NCBI GenBank assembly: GCA_963724825.1 | Contig: CAVRWT010000008.1 | Coordinates: 91,565-155,564 of the forward strand | Direction: 5' to 3' | Length of the DNA: 64,000 bases | From: JALYNX01 sp963724825 | GTDB taxonomy: Bacteria > Actinomycetota > Acidimicrobiia > Spongiisociales > ZC4RG35 | Shown: piece by piece, positions 9,839 to 19,580 of the stretch | How the letters are laid out: each line of letters opens with the position of its first letter | How positions within the stretch are numbered: the first letter of the stretch is position 1 | The notes under the pieces: generated by a model | The model's database searches: none | What the model saw: only the letters and a program-made list of their open reading frames with translations | What the model was told of the DNA's origin: nothing | Translations under genes and position numbers: made by a program

Positions 9839-10934
9839 ATGAGCGGTGTCGTCGAACTGGTAGATCTGGAGAAGAGATTCGGCGACATGCCGGCGGTCGA
9901 CCGGATCAATCTCAAGATCGCGGACGGCGAGTTCTTCTCGTTGCTCGGCCCTTCGGGATGCGGCAAGACCACGACCCTCCGGCTCGATCGCAGGATTCGA
10001 GCGGCCGGATGGAGGCGCCATCCTGATCGACGGTGTCGACCAATCCGGGACCCCACCCCACAAGCGCCCGGTGAACACGGTGTTTCAGAGCTACGCCCTG
10101 TTCCCACACATGGATGTCGCCGCCAACGTCGGTTTCGGCCTCCGCTACCAGAACGTGACCAAGGCAGAGCAGAAGAAGCGTGTCGGAGAAGCCCTGGAGA
10201 AGGTGCGGCTCACCGGTATGGAGTCACGCAAGCCGACGCAGCTCTCCGGTGGTCAGCAGCAACGGGTCGCTCTTGCCAGGTCGTTGGTGCTCAACCCGTC
10301 GGTGCTCTTGCTGGACGAGCCGCTGGGCGCTCTCGACGCCAAGCTGCGCAAGGCACTTCAGGTCGAGTTGAAGAGCCTGCAGGAGGAGCTCGAGATCACA
10401 TTCATCTATGTGACCCATGACCAGGAAGAGGCTCTGACCATGTCGGACCGCATGGCTGTGATGACGGAGGGCAGGGTCGAACAGCTCGGCACTCCATCGG
10501 AGGTCTACGAGACGCCGACTTCCAGCTACATCGCAGACTTCCTGGGGATCTCGAATCTCATGTATGCCACGGCCGCCGGAGAAGGCCATGTGACCCTGGC
10601 TGGTCGCGACCTGGCCTGCGTCTCCAAGGACGGGGCAACCGGAGACGTGACGGTGAGCATTCGCCCGGAGCGAATCGAGCTTCATGCCCCGGACTTCACC
10701 GGCGAAAACGTGCTCAACGGCGAGATCGAAAGGGTCGTGTTCGCCGGGCCGTTGCTCAATGTTCTGGTCAACATCGCAGAGGTGGGAACGATCCAGGTCA
10801 CCATCCCGAATCAGGGCGCCGCCTTCACCTGGGATTGGCCCGACCCGGTGGCACTCCGCTTCCCTCCGGAGGCGCTTCGCATCGTTTCCGAGACCGGCAC
10901 CGCCACCGAGGAGCTCGACGGCGATCAGGAGTGA
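9839..10934 (+). CDS. potA: ABC transporter ATPase, spermidine/putrescine (PotA) type (one frameshift)
   Basis: ATP-hydrolysing subunit for an importer of the polyamine/opine/ferric family. Walker A GPSGCGKTT, Q-loop VFQSYALFPHM, signature LSGGQQQRVALARSL, Walker B VLLLDEPLGALDAKLR and H-loop VTHDQEEAL are all present, followed by a C-terminal TOBE-like region (IRPERIELH). One extra G at about 9986 breaks TTLRL|IAGFERPDGGA; the rest is intact, giving about 365 residues. A -10-like TAGACT ends 10 bases before ATG 9839, suggesting a leaderless transcript. Its likely partners are the binding protein and permeases at 12827-15977 on the opposite strand. Its 3' end overlaps the convergent WYL gene by 10 bases. 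Confidence 0.85.
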
Positions 10935-11873
10935 TCAGCGATCAGCCTCTGGCCGACCGCGCGCAGCTCATCAACAAGCTCTCGTGGCTCTTCGACCACG
11001 AAGTCCCAAGGTAGGCCCAACAAGAAGTGGGCCAACCAGCTTGGGTCATCGGCACCGATGATCAGGCGGCAATGGCTCTCATCCACGGCCTCGAGGACGC
11101 CGACCGTTGTGGCCACCAACTGGCGGGCGCGTGCGATGTTGGTCTCGAGGAGGACCACCCCGCGGTACTTGTAGACGTCGATGGCGACACCTCGTGCCAC
11201 CAGCTCCACCGGGTCGGGCTCGGCACGGCGGGAAGAGCGCATTCCGGTCGCCCTCAGCCCTGACGCCCGATCCAACCGGAATGTGCGCCAGTCGTCTCGG
11301 TCGAGGTCGTAAGCGACCAGATACCAGCGCCGCCCGGTGTGGACGAGGCGGAGCGGCTCGGTGTGGCGCTCGGTGGACCTGCCCTCACTGTCGGTGTAGC
11401 CAAAGCGGAGCCGCTCTCGGGTGCGCGCGGCGGAGGCGGCGACGGCTAGGGCGTTGTGATCGGCCCGTGCGGACGAGGACGAGACCGTGGAGACTGTCGC
11501 TACCGAGATGTCTTCGAGTCGGGTGCGAAGCCGTGGCGGCAGGACGTGTTCGAGTTTGGATAGGGCGGAGAGGGAGGCGTCCTCGAGCCCGCCGACCGCG
11601 GTGGCTGTCGCAACTCTGAGGCCGAGGGCGACGGCAAGGGCCTCCTCGTCGTCGAGAAGCAGGGGAGGGAGCTTGCCACCGGCTCCCGAGCCGGTACCCA
11701 CCGCCTGGACCGGCTACCGCCTCGACCGGATATCCGAGATCGCGCAGTCTGGAGATGTCGCGCCGCACGGTTCGGGGTGTGACTTCGAGTCTCCGTGCCA
11801 GATCATCTGCGGTCCAATCGATACGCCCCTCGAGCAGGCCGAGCAGTTTGAGAAGTCGCTCCGCAGTGTCCAT
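10925..11873 (-). CDS. HTH-WYL domain transcriptional regulator (one frameshift)
   Basis: A YafY-like regulator: an N-terminal winged helix (DTAERLLKLLGLLEGRIDWTADDLARRLEV, RTVRRDISRLRDLGYPVEA, about residues 1-60) followed by a WYL ligand-sensing domain (GRRWYLVAYDLDRDDWRTFRLDR) and a WCX extension. An extra G at about 11687 splits the two parts; removing it gives GGGYRLGAGGKLPPLLLDDEEA and about 315 residues. The start at 11873 has no Shine-Dalgarno but a TAAAAT box ending 9 bases upstream. The inverted repeat at 11895-11917 lies over the -35 region of this promoter and between it and the divergent small gene/GNAT pair, so autoregulation and control of that pair are likely. Confidence 0.8.
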
Positions 11874-11894
11874 CTGCCTGACATTTTATCAATT

Positions 11895-11917
11895 ATGCGG
11901 ACAGATCCTGTCCGCAT
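11895..11917. promoter_or_regulatory. Perfect inverted repeat, predicted WYL-regulator operator
   Basis: ATGCGGACAG (11895-11904) and CTGTCCGCAT (11908-11917) are exact reverse complements separated by ATC. The site sits in the divergent intergenic region between the WYL regulator and the small gene at 11959, upstream of the regulator's TAAAAT box. Dyads of this kind beside YafY/WYL genes are usually their own operators. Confidence 0.65.
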
Positions 11918-11958
11918 TGTTTCGTATGGTGAGGGCAGTCACAGAGAAGGGAAAAAGG

Positions 11959-12147
11959 GTGAGTCCTTTCATGAGTTACGAGGTTGCGAAGGGCATCGTC
12001 GAAGAGATGCGTTCGACCGCCGAGCGACGCAGCTGGTGGCGTCGCGCCGCGAAGGAAGAGGCCACGTCGCTTCCTTCGTGGGACGCCGGGGTGATTGAAT
12101 TGGTGGCCGAAGGCTGCGAGGAGAACCAGGAAATGGTCGGTGCCTGA
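11959..12147 (+). CDS. Small hypothetical protein coupled to GNAT gene
   Basis: A 62-residue protein beginning MSPFMSYEVAKGIVEEM from GTG 11959, with AAGGGA six bases upstream; ATG 11971 is the alternative start. It is charged (RRSWWRRAAKEEA) with no membrane segment or known motif. Its stop TGA overlaps the ATG of the GNAT gene (TGATG at 12145-12149), so the two are translationally coupled. Divergent from the WYL regulator and its dyad, so probably under its control. Function unknown. Confidence 0.55.
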   Translation: MSPFMSYEVAKGIVEEMRSTAERRSWWRRAAKEEATSLPSWDAGVIELVAEGCEENQEMVGA

Positions 12148-12728
12148 TGGAATGGTCGGTGTCTGTCGAAGTCGATTCAGGTCAGCTGGTCGCCAAACCA
12201 TTGACTCCGGAGCGGTTCGGGGACATCGACCTTGTGTTCGGGGAGAAAGGGGTCGCCCGGCGTTGCTTCTGCATGCACTGGCGTCGACCCGACGGCGGCT
12301 ACCCGGACCGCCGTCCGACGCGTGATCGTTTCGCGGACCGGGTCAGTGAGGGCAGGCCACCGGGTTTGATCGGATACCTTGATCAGGAACCCGTTGGATG
12401 GGTTCAGGTTGGCCCCCGTGACGAGTTCCCGACCATCGGGCGCTCCCGCCTCCTCAAACCCGTCGATGACGCCGAGACCTGGTCGATCAACTGTTTCGTG
12501 ACAAGGGTCGGTTACCGCCGTCGTGGTGTTGCGGGCGCATTGTTGGTCGCGGCCAAAGACTTCGCCAGAGCCGAGGGTGCAACGCTGGTGGAGGGCTATC
12601 CGGTCGATGGAGAGCGGGCCTCGGTGGTTGACTACTTCACGGGGACTTTCGGCATGTTCCAGGAGGAGGGCTTTGTGGAGATCCTCCGCCGGGACCCGAC
12701 GAGGCCGATCGTGCGAGTCGAGGTCTGA
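12147..12728 (+). CDS. GNAT-family N-acetyltransferase
   Basis: An intact 193-residue protein. The acetyl-CoA-binding core is visible as SINCFVTRVGYRRRGVAGALLVAAKDFARAEG, with the R-R-G-V-A pyrophosphate loop at about residues 124-128; upstream, GYLDQEPVGWVQVGPR forms the central strands. The N-terminal portion (VFGEKGVARRCFCMHWRRP) has two Cys and is typical of uncharacterised actinobacterial GNATs. The start overlaps the stop of the preceding 62-residue gene. Acceptor substrate unknown. Likely controlled with its partner by the WYL regulator through the dyad at 11895-11917. Confidence 0.8.
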   Translation: MEWSVSVEVDSGQLVAKPLTPERFGDIDLVFGEKGVARRCFCMHWRRPDGGYPDRRPTRDRFADRVSEGRPPGLIGYLDQEPVGWVQVGPRDEFPTIGRSRLLKPVDDAETWSINCFVTRVGYRRRGVAGALLVAAKDFARAEGATLVEGYPVDGERASVVDYFTGTFGMFQEEGFVEILRRDPTRPIVRVEV

Positions 12729-12734
12729 CGCATT

Positions 12735-12826
12735 GTCTCCTGCCCCCGGAGCGAAGCGACGTCGGGGGAGGTGGCCTCGCAACGCGCTGCGCAGGGGGCA
12801 GTCCCTCCGCACCGCGGGGGAAACCA
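12735..12826. repeat. GC-rich intergenic palindrome-like element
   Basis: The gap between the GNAT stop and the convergent permease stop holds short GC-rich inverted segments (CCCCCGGAGCGAAGCGACG, GTCGGGGGAGGTGGCC, GCGCTGCGCAGGGGGCAG). A related-looking stretch lies at 61145-61235. I read it as a dispersed non-coding repeat, possibly acting as a terminator between convergent genes; no coding potential is seen. Confidence 0.35.
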
Positions 12827-13734
12827 TCACATTTCGAAGCCGGCCACCGACTCCAGGGCCGAGCCTCCCTCCCCGCGACGCCGATTCAGGGCGCGGAACA
12901 GGAGCCCGGCGGCTGCCACCGCCCCGATGGTGATCACCATGAGCACCGTGGCCAAGTGCATTGAGGGATGGGGGTGGGGCGGCCCGGGCACCTGAGTAGA
13001 GCTGGACCGGAATGGTGACGGTGTCGGCACCTCCCAACAGGAATTGGCTGATGACGAAGTCGTCGATGGAGATGGCGAAGACGATGGCGAAACTGGCCAG
13101 CAGTGCCGGAGCGAGTAGGGGCAACAGGACGCGTCCGCATCGCCTGGAACTGGGAGGCGCCGAGGTCCATGGCGGCCTCTTCGTAATCCCTGCCGATAGC
13201 GAACAGCCTCCCGCGCACGATGATCACCACGAACGAGATCGAAAACGTGACGTGGCCCAAGGACTGAGTCCAGGTTCCGAAGGGGACGAAGTCGTACACC
13301 TTGTCGAACACCAAGAACAGGGCGACGCCCATCACGATCTCCGGAGTCACCAGCGGGATCAGCATCAGCAGATTGGAGGCCTTGACCCCCCGTCCCCGCC
13401 ATCTCGCCAAGCCGATGGCAAGGGCCACGCCGATCGGTGTCGCCACCAACATCGTTAGCACTGCCAGCCGGACGCTCTGGGCGAGGGCGAATCGCAGTGA
13501 CTGGTCGTAGAGCACCGATTCGGCGGCTGCCGGGTCGCCGACGTACCAGCGAGTCGAGAATCCCTGCCAGGTGCTCCTCGAGCGACCGGAGTTGAAGGAG
13601 AAGAGAACGGCGATCGCCACCGGGATGGTCGACCAGAGGACGTAGAGCGTGGTCACGAAGGAAGCAATCCTCGACTTGCCCCATGGGTTGCTAACAGCCG
13701 TCTTGATCGATCGGGTGGCACCGCCTGCGGTCAT
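12827..13734 (-). CDS. potC: ABC transporter permease, PotC type (frameshifted)
   Basis: Inner-membrane permease of a polyamine-type importer. It has an N-terminal transmembrane helix (FVTTLYVLWSTIPVAIAVLF), five further hydrophobic segments and the EAA loop YEEAAMDLGASQFQAMR, which contacts the ATPase. Two frameshifts near 13130 and 12990 break the second half. Joined pieces read LLAPALLASFAIVFAISIDD, then ATVLMVITIGAVAAAGLLF, ending ...SALESVAGFEM at 12827, about 300 residues. The start overlaps the end of the upstream permease by four bases (ATGA). The operon order is binding protein, PotB-like, PotC-like, with the ATPase encoded separately at 9839-10934. Confidence 0.8.
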
Positions 13735-14661
13735 TCGCGAGCCTCCTGAGAGGCGCGGTTGATCGACCGCAGGTAATACACCATCAGGCCTCCGACGAAG
13801 ATCATCAGGATGATGGTCAGAGCAGCGCCGATGGCGCCGCCACTGGTGGTCTGGTTGATGAACTGGTCGATCGAGTTCCCGTACATACGAGTGCGTGGAG
13901 AGCCCGACAGGAGAGTGGGCGTGTAGTAGTCGCCGAACATCGGGAGCATGATGATCACCAGGCCGCCGAGCACTCCGTTTCGTGACATCGGCCAGGTGAC
14001 CCGCCAGAAGGTCTGGGACGGCTTAGCCCCGAGGTCGCGGGCAGCCTCCAGCGTGGCGTCGTCGATCCGGTCCAGCGCGGCGAACAGGGGGAGGATGAAA
14101 AACGGGATGTATCCGTAGACCAGGCCGAGGATGACCACGAGATGGCTGCCCGCCAGCCAATCGGGGGGATTGGTGATGCCGAATGCCGCCAGCCATTTGT
14201 TGATCTGGCCATCGGGGCTCAACAGATTCACCCAGGACATCATCCGCATCAGATAGTTGATCCAAAACGGGGCCAGGATCAGCAGCAACCACAGCCAGCG
14301 CCACCGACCGGCCTTGCGTGAGACGAAGTAGGCCACCGGGTAGCCGATGATCAGGCACAGAAGTGAGGCGATGAAGACGTAAGCCAGGGTGCGCAGCGCG
14401 ATCACCCCGAGTTGGCCGCCAAACAGGTCGGAGAACACCTTCGATCAAAACGGTCGGGTCCCAGTAGAGCGGGTTCCACTCGGGCTCGGCTCGTTGCAGC
14501 ACCGGGTCGAGCTGGCCCATTGCCACCGCGAAAATGGCGTAGAACGGGACCAGGAACAAGAGAACGAGCCAGGCCACCCCGGGAAGGGCGAAGCCAGGCC
14601 AAACCCACCGTCTCTGCCCGACGGTCTCGTACTCGGCGCCCGAGGCGAGGTTGGTGGGCAC
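13731..14661 (-). CDS. potB: ABC transporter permease, PotB type (one frameshift)
   Basis: First permease of the importer. The N-terminal helix (GFALPGVAWLVLLFLVPFYAIF) follows a short cytosolic tail; after one extra base near 14440 the text continues FSDLFGGQLGVIALRTLAYVF, giving six predicted helices in about 310 residues. The EAA loop is ATLEAARDLGAKPSQTFWRVTWP. GTG 14661 starts 13 bases after the stop of the binding-protein gene. It is followed with a 4-base overlap by the PotC-type permease. It probably forms a heterodimeric channel with it; the substrate is set by the binding protein, and polyamine or an onium analogue is likely. Confidence 0.82.
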
Positions 14662-14674
14662 GCTTGGCCTTAGG

Positions 14675-15977
14675 TCACAGGCTCAGCCACCGGAGTTGGC
14701 CCGATTCCACTGCTCGACCCACAACGGCCTCGGTCGCCGCATCGAGCGGCCCTTGGACCCAGGCGGAGTCCAATTCGAAGTCTTCGGGCGTCACCAGGGC
14801 AGGCTCGAGGTGGGGAAGCAGCCATCCCTCACTGATCAAGTAGTCGGAGGTGAGACCGTTTTGCGGTGGCTGATATCCGACGAATTCGAAGTTCTTGAGC
14901 GCATTGTCCTGGTCGAGCATGAAGTTCAGGAACTGATGGGCGAGGACCGGATGCTGGGCACCCTTGAGGACGGTCATGGTGTCGTTGGAGATCGCCCCGT
15001 GGGTGGTCGATCCTTCCGACTTCGCCGGCCACAGATATCGGGTGGTGCCCAGATCGACCCCGCCTGGCCAGTAGTACTGGGAATTGACCAGGTCGCCGGA
15101 CCACGCCTGGTGGATTGCGTACCGACCCTCCGGGAGGCCGGCGTAGGAGCCGTCGATCTTGTATCGGATGTCGACCAGGTCGATCAATTCGACAAGCGCA
15201 TCACCGGCGGCCACCAGTTCGGCTTCGGTGGCCTTCGACGGATCCGCGACGCCATTGTGAAAGAGGCCGATCGGTATCACGTCGGTGAAGGAGTCGAGCA
15301 TCCCGATCACTCCGGTGTATTTCGGGATTCCAGAAGATGTCCCACGGGTTCGCCTGGCCCTCGATGTCGGCGCTGTCGGCCAGATCGATCCGCCATCCAA
15401 TGCCTGTTGTGTATGTCACATAAGGAACCGAATATCGAGAGCCCTTGTCGTAATAGGGATCGGCGAGCTGGGGCCAGACGTTCACGTCGAGGTTGGGCAG
15501 GTAGTCGCGGTTCAGCGGCTGGACCAGGCTGGCGGCGACCGCAACCGGGATCCGTTGCGATGTGGGGAACCAAACGTCGAAGTTGGTCTCACCAGACGCG
15601 AGCCTGCTCAGTGCCTCTTCTTCATTGTTGAACGTCGTCTCCTCGATCTCGACCCCTAGGGCTTCCGCAGCCAGGGGAATGAGCTCGGGATTCATGTATG
15701 CATCCCAGTTGTAGAGGAGGAGGGGGCCGGCCTCCGGTTCGAGGTCCGAGGCGATTGCCGGGTTGTCGTCGAACAAGGGTTGCTGGACCGGGCTGGCCGG
15801 GGTACCGATGGCGAGGTCGGCACTCTCCGAGCCTTCTCGCCTGGCACATGCCGCCAGCAACGAGGGAAGCACCGGAACCGTGATCCCGAGCACCGCAGCT
15901 CGCTGGAGGAAGTCACGGCGGGTAAACACCCGCTTCCCAGTCGGTGGGCTCCAGTTCTCACGTGGGTGGTAAGCCAT
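14675..15977 (-). CDS. potD: Tat-exported lipoprotein substrate-binding protein, PotD type (one frameshift)
   Basis: Extracellular solute-binding protein of the spermidine/putrescine family. The signal peptide has a twin-arginine motif (TRRDFLQ) and a lipobox (LLAAC), so it is probably folded before export and lipid-anchored, unlike the second binding protein at 22219-23406, which has a plain Sec signal. The mature part begins LLLYNWDAYMNPELIPL, a PotD-like start. An extra C near 15323 breaks FWNPKYTGVIGML; corrected length about 430 residues. It leads the operon with the two permeases. A weak operator-like site (16012-16025) lies upstream next to the TetR-family gene. Confidence 0.82.
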
Positions 15978-16011
15978 GTTCTATCCCTCGCTCAGCCGGT
16001 GTTCGATCCTA

Positions 16012-16025
16012 AACAGTCGTTCAAT
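16012..16025. promoter_or_regulatory. Half-conserved TetR-like operator candidate
   Basis: TAAACAGTCGTTCA keeps the right half (CGTTCA) of the palindromes at 5371 and 16711 but only part of the left half. It lies 35-48 bases upstream of the binding-protein start at 15977 and touches the stop codon of the TetR-family gene. It may couple transporter expression to the same regulator; the evidence is weak. Confidence 0.3.
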
Positions 16026-16666
16026 CATGTTGTGCCGGAAACCGGGGTTTTGAGGGCGAGGTCGAGGAAGCCATGAGCCAGATCTCGCATCCGGTCGGCG
16101 TCCACAGTGGGATCACCGAGCATCACCTCGATGGCGAGACCGTCGAGCATCGCTGCCAGTTGGATGGCGAACTCCGCTGAGTTCAAGGGTCGGAACTCCC
16201 CGCTGGCGATGCCCTCGTCGACGATGGCGGCGATCTGGGCCCGCCAGGCCTCGTCGAGACGGGCTCGGGCCGCGGCGAGTGATGGGTCGTGGCGGGACAT
16301 CTCCCATGCCGCCGGCCAGAGGGTCCATCCGTCGGTGGCGCCACCACTGCGAGCAGGCCGTGGGCAACTGGCGTCGATGAGGATTGCGAATTTCTCGACC
16401 GCCGACGTGGCGTTCTCCAAGGCCCCCTTCACCGACTCGTGGAACAACCGGTCCTGGTAGACCAGCGCCTCGGTGAGGAGGGCCGCCTTGGAGGGGAAGT
16501 AGTACAAGATCAACGCCGGACTGGCGCCGATGTTGTCGGCGATGTCGGCGATCCTCGTCTCGCACAACCCTCGCTCTGCGATTGCGGCGCTCGCAGCGGC
16601 GAGAATGTCCTGACGCCGGCTTTCGGTGAGGGAAGGTCTGGGGCTCACGAAGGGGGATATTGGCAC
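16025..16666 (-). CDS. TetR/AcrR-family regulator, BetI-like C-terminal domain
   Basis: An intact 213-residue repressor. The N-terminal HTH (residues about 15-60) reads RRQDILAAASAAIAERG ... IADIADNIGASPALILYYFPSKAALL, the classic TetR operator-reading helices. The C-terminal ligand domain (WEMSRHDPSLA, FAIQLAAMLDGLAIEVML) resembles the BetI-type (TetR_C_6) family, several members of which sense choline-like or other small ligands. It starts at GTG 16666 with no clear ribosome site. It is divergent from the acyl-CoA synthetase operon; the operator at 16711-16726 sits between them, and the same sequence occurs at 5371. It is therefore the likely master regulator of the catabolic island and of itself. 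Confidence 0.85.
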   Translation of the reverse strand: MPISPFVSPRPSLTESRRQDILAAASAAIAERGLCETRIADIADNIGASPALILYYFPSKAALLTEALVYQDRLFHESVKGALENATSAVEKFAILIDASCPRPARSGGATDGWTLWPAAWEMSRHDPSLAAARARLDEAWRAQIAAIVDEGIASGEFRPLNSAEFAIQLAAMLDGLAIEVMLGDPTVDADRMRDLAHGFLDLALKTPVSGTT

Positions 16667-16710
16667 AATGAGGAAAGTCCCGTTGCCACCGTTTGTCGCC
16701 CGTCGGTACG

Positions 16711-16726
16711 CTGAACCGCCGTTCAG
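16711..16726. promoter_or_regulatory. Palindromic operator beside TetR gene
   Basis: CTGAACCGCCGTTCAG is a 16-bp inverted repeat broken at one base pair. It lies in the 72-base gap between the TetR-family start (16666) and the acyl-CoA synthetase start (16739; alternative GTG 16730), close enough to the latter to block its transcription. Nearly identical to the perfect palindrome at 5371-5386. Confidence 0.75.
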
Positions 16727-16738
16727 GATGTGTCACCC

Positions 16739-18787
16739 ATGAACTCACTAGATCCGATGCTTCTTGCCCGCTCGGTAGCGGTCGTGGGGGCGAGCGAGCG
16801 ACCGGGGTCGGTGGGCGATCAGGTGGTGCGTCAGCTCCTCTCCGGGGGATTCACCGGTCCGGTACACCTGGTGAATCCCAACTATCAGACCCTGCACGGG
16901 CTCAGGTGTGTCCCCGACCTCGAGAGCATCGGCGAAGCGGTCGATCTCGTGGTCCTGGCGGTGGCCAATTCCCATCTCGAAGACGGTCTGAATCAGGCGG
17001 CGAAGATCGGAGCTGGGTCGGCTGCCATCTTTGCAAGTTGCCATGGCGAGGCCTCCGATGGAACCTCATTGCGGGCCCGGCTCCATCAGATCGCTGAGCC
17101 GACGCCGCTATGCCGATCTGCGGTGGCAACGGGATGGGCTTTCTCAATGTCGAGACGGCGCTTCGGGTTTGTGGGTTCTATCAACCTGCCGATCTGGTGC
17201 CGGGTGGGGTGACCTTTCTCAGTCATTCCGGATCCTTGTTCTCGGCGCTTCTCCACAACAGGAGAGGTATCCGCTTCAACCTCGTGGTCTCGACCGGTCT
17301 CGAGATCAACACTTCGATGGATCGTTATCTGACCTGGGCTCTGGAGCGTGAAAGCACCCGGGTGGTTGCGCTGTTCCTGGAGACGATTCGGGACCCGATC
17401 GGATTCAGGGCATCTTTGGAGGCGGCTGCCGCGGTCGACATCCCGGTCGTGGCGCTCAAGGTGGGGGTCAGCGCAACCGGACAGAAGGCGGTGGCCACCC
17501 ATAGCGAGGCCCTCGCCGGAGACGATGCGGTGTACGAGGCTCTCTTCGACGCGTGTGGGGTCCATCGTGTGGCGAGCATGGACGAGATGGCAGACACCCT
17601 CGAGTTGTTCTCGACGGGACGGCGGGCAACCGCCTTCGGGCTGGGGGCAGTCCATGATTCAGGCGGGGAGCGCGCCATGCTGATCGACACCGCCGATCGG
17701 GTCGGGGTCCCCTTGCCCCAACTCGGGCAGGTGTCGCGTGATCGGATCTCGGCGGTCCTCGATCCCGGTCTGGAGCCGGCCAACCCCGTCGATGCCTGGG
17801 GCACTGGTCGGGACGCCGAGGACGTGTTCGAAGAATGTCTCGCGGCGCTTGCCGACGATCCTGGGATTGGCGCTGTCGCCTTTTGCGTCGACCTCACCCC
17901 CGAAGAGCACGAGGACGGCGCCTATTCACACTCGGCGATCGAGGTCGCCCGGAAGACGACCAAGCCGGTCATGGTCCTCGGCAACCTGACCGTCGACCAT
18001 CGATCCGTATCAGGCCGGATTGTTGCGCGAAGCCGGAGTCCCGGTCCTCGAGGGCACCGTTACCGGATTGCAGGCGGTGCGCCACCTTCTCGAGCGGCAT
18101 AGGAAGAGCTCGATGACCGACCTCGAACCGCGATTGACTCCCGCGGGCGACCCGTCTTCCGGTGTTGGTAGTCAACTCGGCGCCTTCGAGGTGCTGGCCG
18201 CCTACGGCATTCCGATCCCGGTGCTCCGTCCTGTGGCCTCAGAAGCGGAGGCCCTGGCAGCAGCCGCTGACATCGGATACCCCGTCGTGCTCAAGACGGC
18301 AGCCGCGGTCGACCACAAGACCGAATCGCGCGGTGTCGTCCTCGGAGTTGGAGACGAAGACGCGTTGAGAAATGCCTACCGCGACTTGTCGGAGGCCCTG
18401 GGTCCCGATGCCGTCGTGTTCGAATCGGTCCCGCCCGGAGTCGAAGTCGGAATGGGAATGGTCAACGATCCACAGTTCGGTCCGGTGGTGATTCTGTCTG
18501 CGGGAGGAACCTTGATCGAGGTGATCGCAGATCGGGTGGCAGTCCTTCCCCCGGTCGATTCGCCTCGGGCCCGGGCCGCTCTCGACCGCCTGGCGATCCG
18601 CTCGTTGTTCGGCGGAGTTCGTGGCGGGCCGCCGCTGAACATCGATGCCCTCGCTGAGGTTGTCACTCGTTTCTCCGAGCTCGCCGTCGACGCGGCAGAG
18701 ACACTGGCTGCCATTGACGTCAACCCGGTGATCGTCGGCCACCAAGGAGCGATTGCCGTAGATGCCCTGTTCAAAGGAAAGACATGA
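16739..18787 (+). CDS. Acyl-CoA synthetase, NDP-forming type (two frameshifts)
   Basis: A fused alpha-beta ADP/NDP-forming acyl-CoA synthetase of about 680 residues: a CoA-binding Rossmann domain (SVAVVGASERPGSVGDQV), ligase-CoA domains (FLSHSGSLFSALL; VATHSEALAGDDAVYEALF with the phospho-His) and a C-terminal ATP-grasp domain (GYPVVLKTAAAVDHKTESRGV). Frameshifts near 17100 and 18005 split it; the joins read MPICGGNGMGF and DPYQAGLLREAGVPVLEG. ATG 16739 is preferred; GTG 16730 is in frame. It uses or makes ATP while forming an acyl-CoA from a carboxylate. The DMSP-CoA ligase/lyase DddX belongs to the same broad superfamily. Coupled by ATGA overlap to the hydratase gene. Confidence 0.85.
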
Positions 18788-19580
18788 CCGACCTGGTGCT
18801 CACCGAAGATCGGGGACCGGTTCGGGTCTTGACTATTGAATCGCCCCGAGAAGCTGAATGCCTTATCGAGTGCGCTGGTCGAGGACATTGTCGGCGGCGC
18901 TCGCGGAGGCAGCGGACAGAGCGGAGACCCGGGTCGTGGTCTTGGCCGGTGCCGGCCGCTCCTTCTGTGCCGGGTATGACCTATCCGAGGAAGGGGGTGA
19001 GCCTGATATCGAAGTCGGGTTGGGACGCAGTCTCGACCGCCTCCTCGAGCTGTTCGACCATCCCAAGCCGATCATCGCCCAGATTCAGGGGCATTGTCTG
19101 GCGGGTGGGTGCGATCTGATGATGATGTGCGATCTCGCAGTCGCCTCCGAGGATGCCGTTTTCGGTCAGCCCGAGATTCGGTTCGGTGCGGGGGTGGTTG
19201 CCTACGTGATGCCCTGGCTGGTTGGCGCACGTCGGGCGAAGGAGTTGTTGTTCACCGGAATCGACAAGCTTCCCGCCGACGAGGCGGAGCGGATCGGCCT
19301 GGTGAACAGAGTTGTTCCGAGAGATCAGCTGGAAGAAGAGACGATGCGACTCGCCGGAGCCCTGGCTGTCGTGGACCCGTTTGCGATGCAGATGACGAAG
19401 CGAGCCATCAATTGGGCTTGGGAGGCGGCGGGATTTCGGGACGCGCTGCGCGGAGGCCTCGAATTGGGTGCGATGATCGAGACGACGCGGGTACCGGAGC
19501 GGGAAGAGTTCGAGAGAATCGCCGCCGAGCGCGGCTTGGCCGAGGCGATTCGATGGCGAGACGAGAGGTTTGAGAGTTGA
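18784..19580 (+). CDS. Enoyl-CoA hydratase/isomerase family protein (two frameshifts)
   Basis: Crotonase-fold enzyme of about 263 residues. Two extra bases near 18845 and 18892 break the N-terminus; removing them gives ESPEKLNALSSALVEDIVGALAEAADRAE, the expected sequence. The oxyanion-hole region is AGRSFCAGYDL and the active site GHCLAGGCDLMMMCD...FGQPEIRFG. The second catalytic Glu (QPE) is present, but the position of the first (Glu144 in rat mitochondrial hydratase) is Asp, so hydration may not be its reaction; isomerase, lyase or hydrolase chemistry is possible. The start overlaps the synthetase stop and its own stop overlaps the purU TTG start, so the three proteins are made together. 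Confidence 0.82.
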
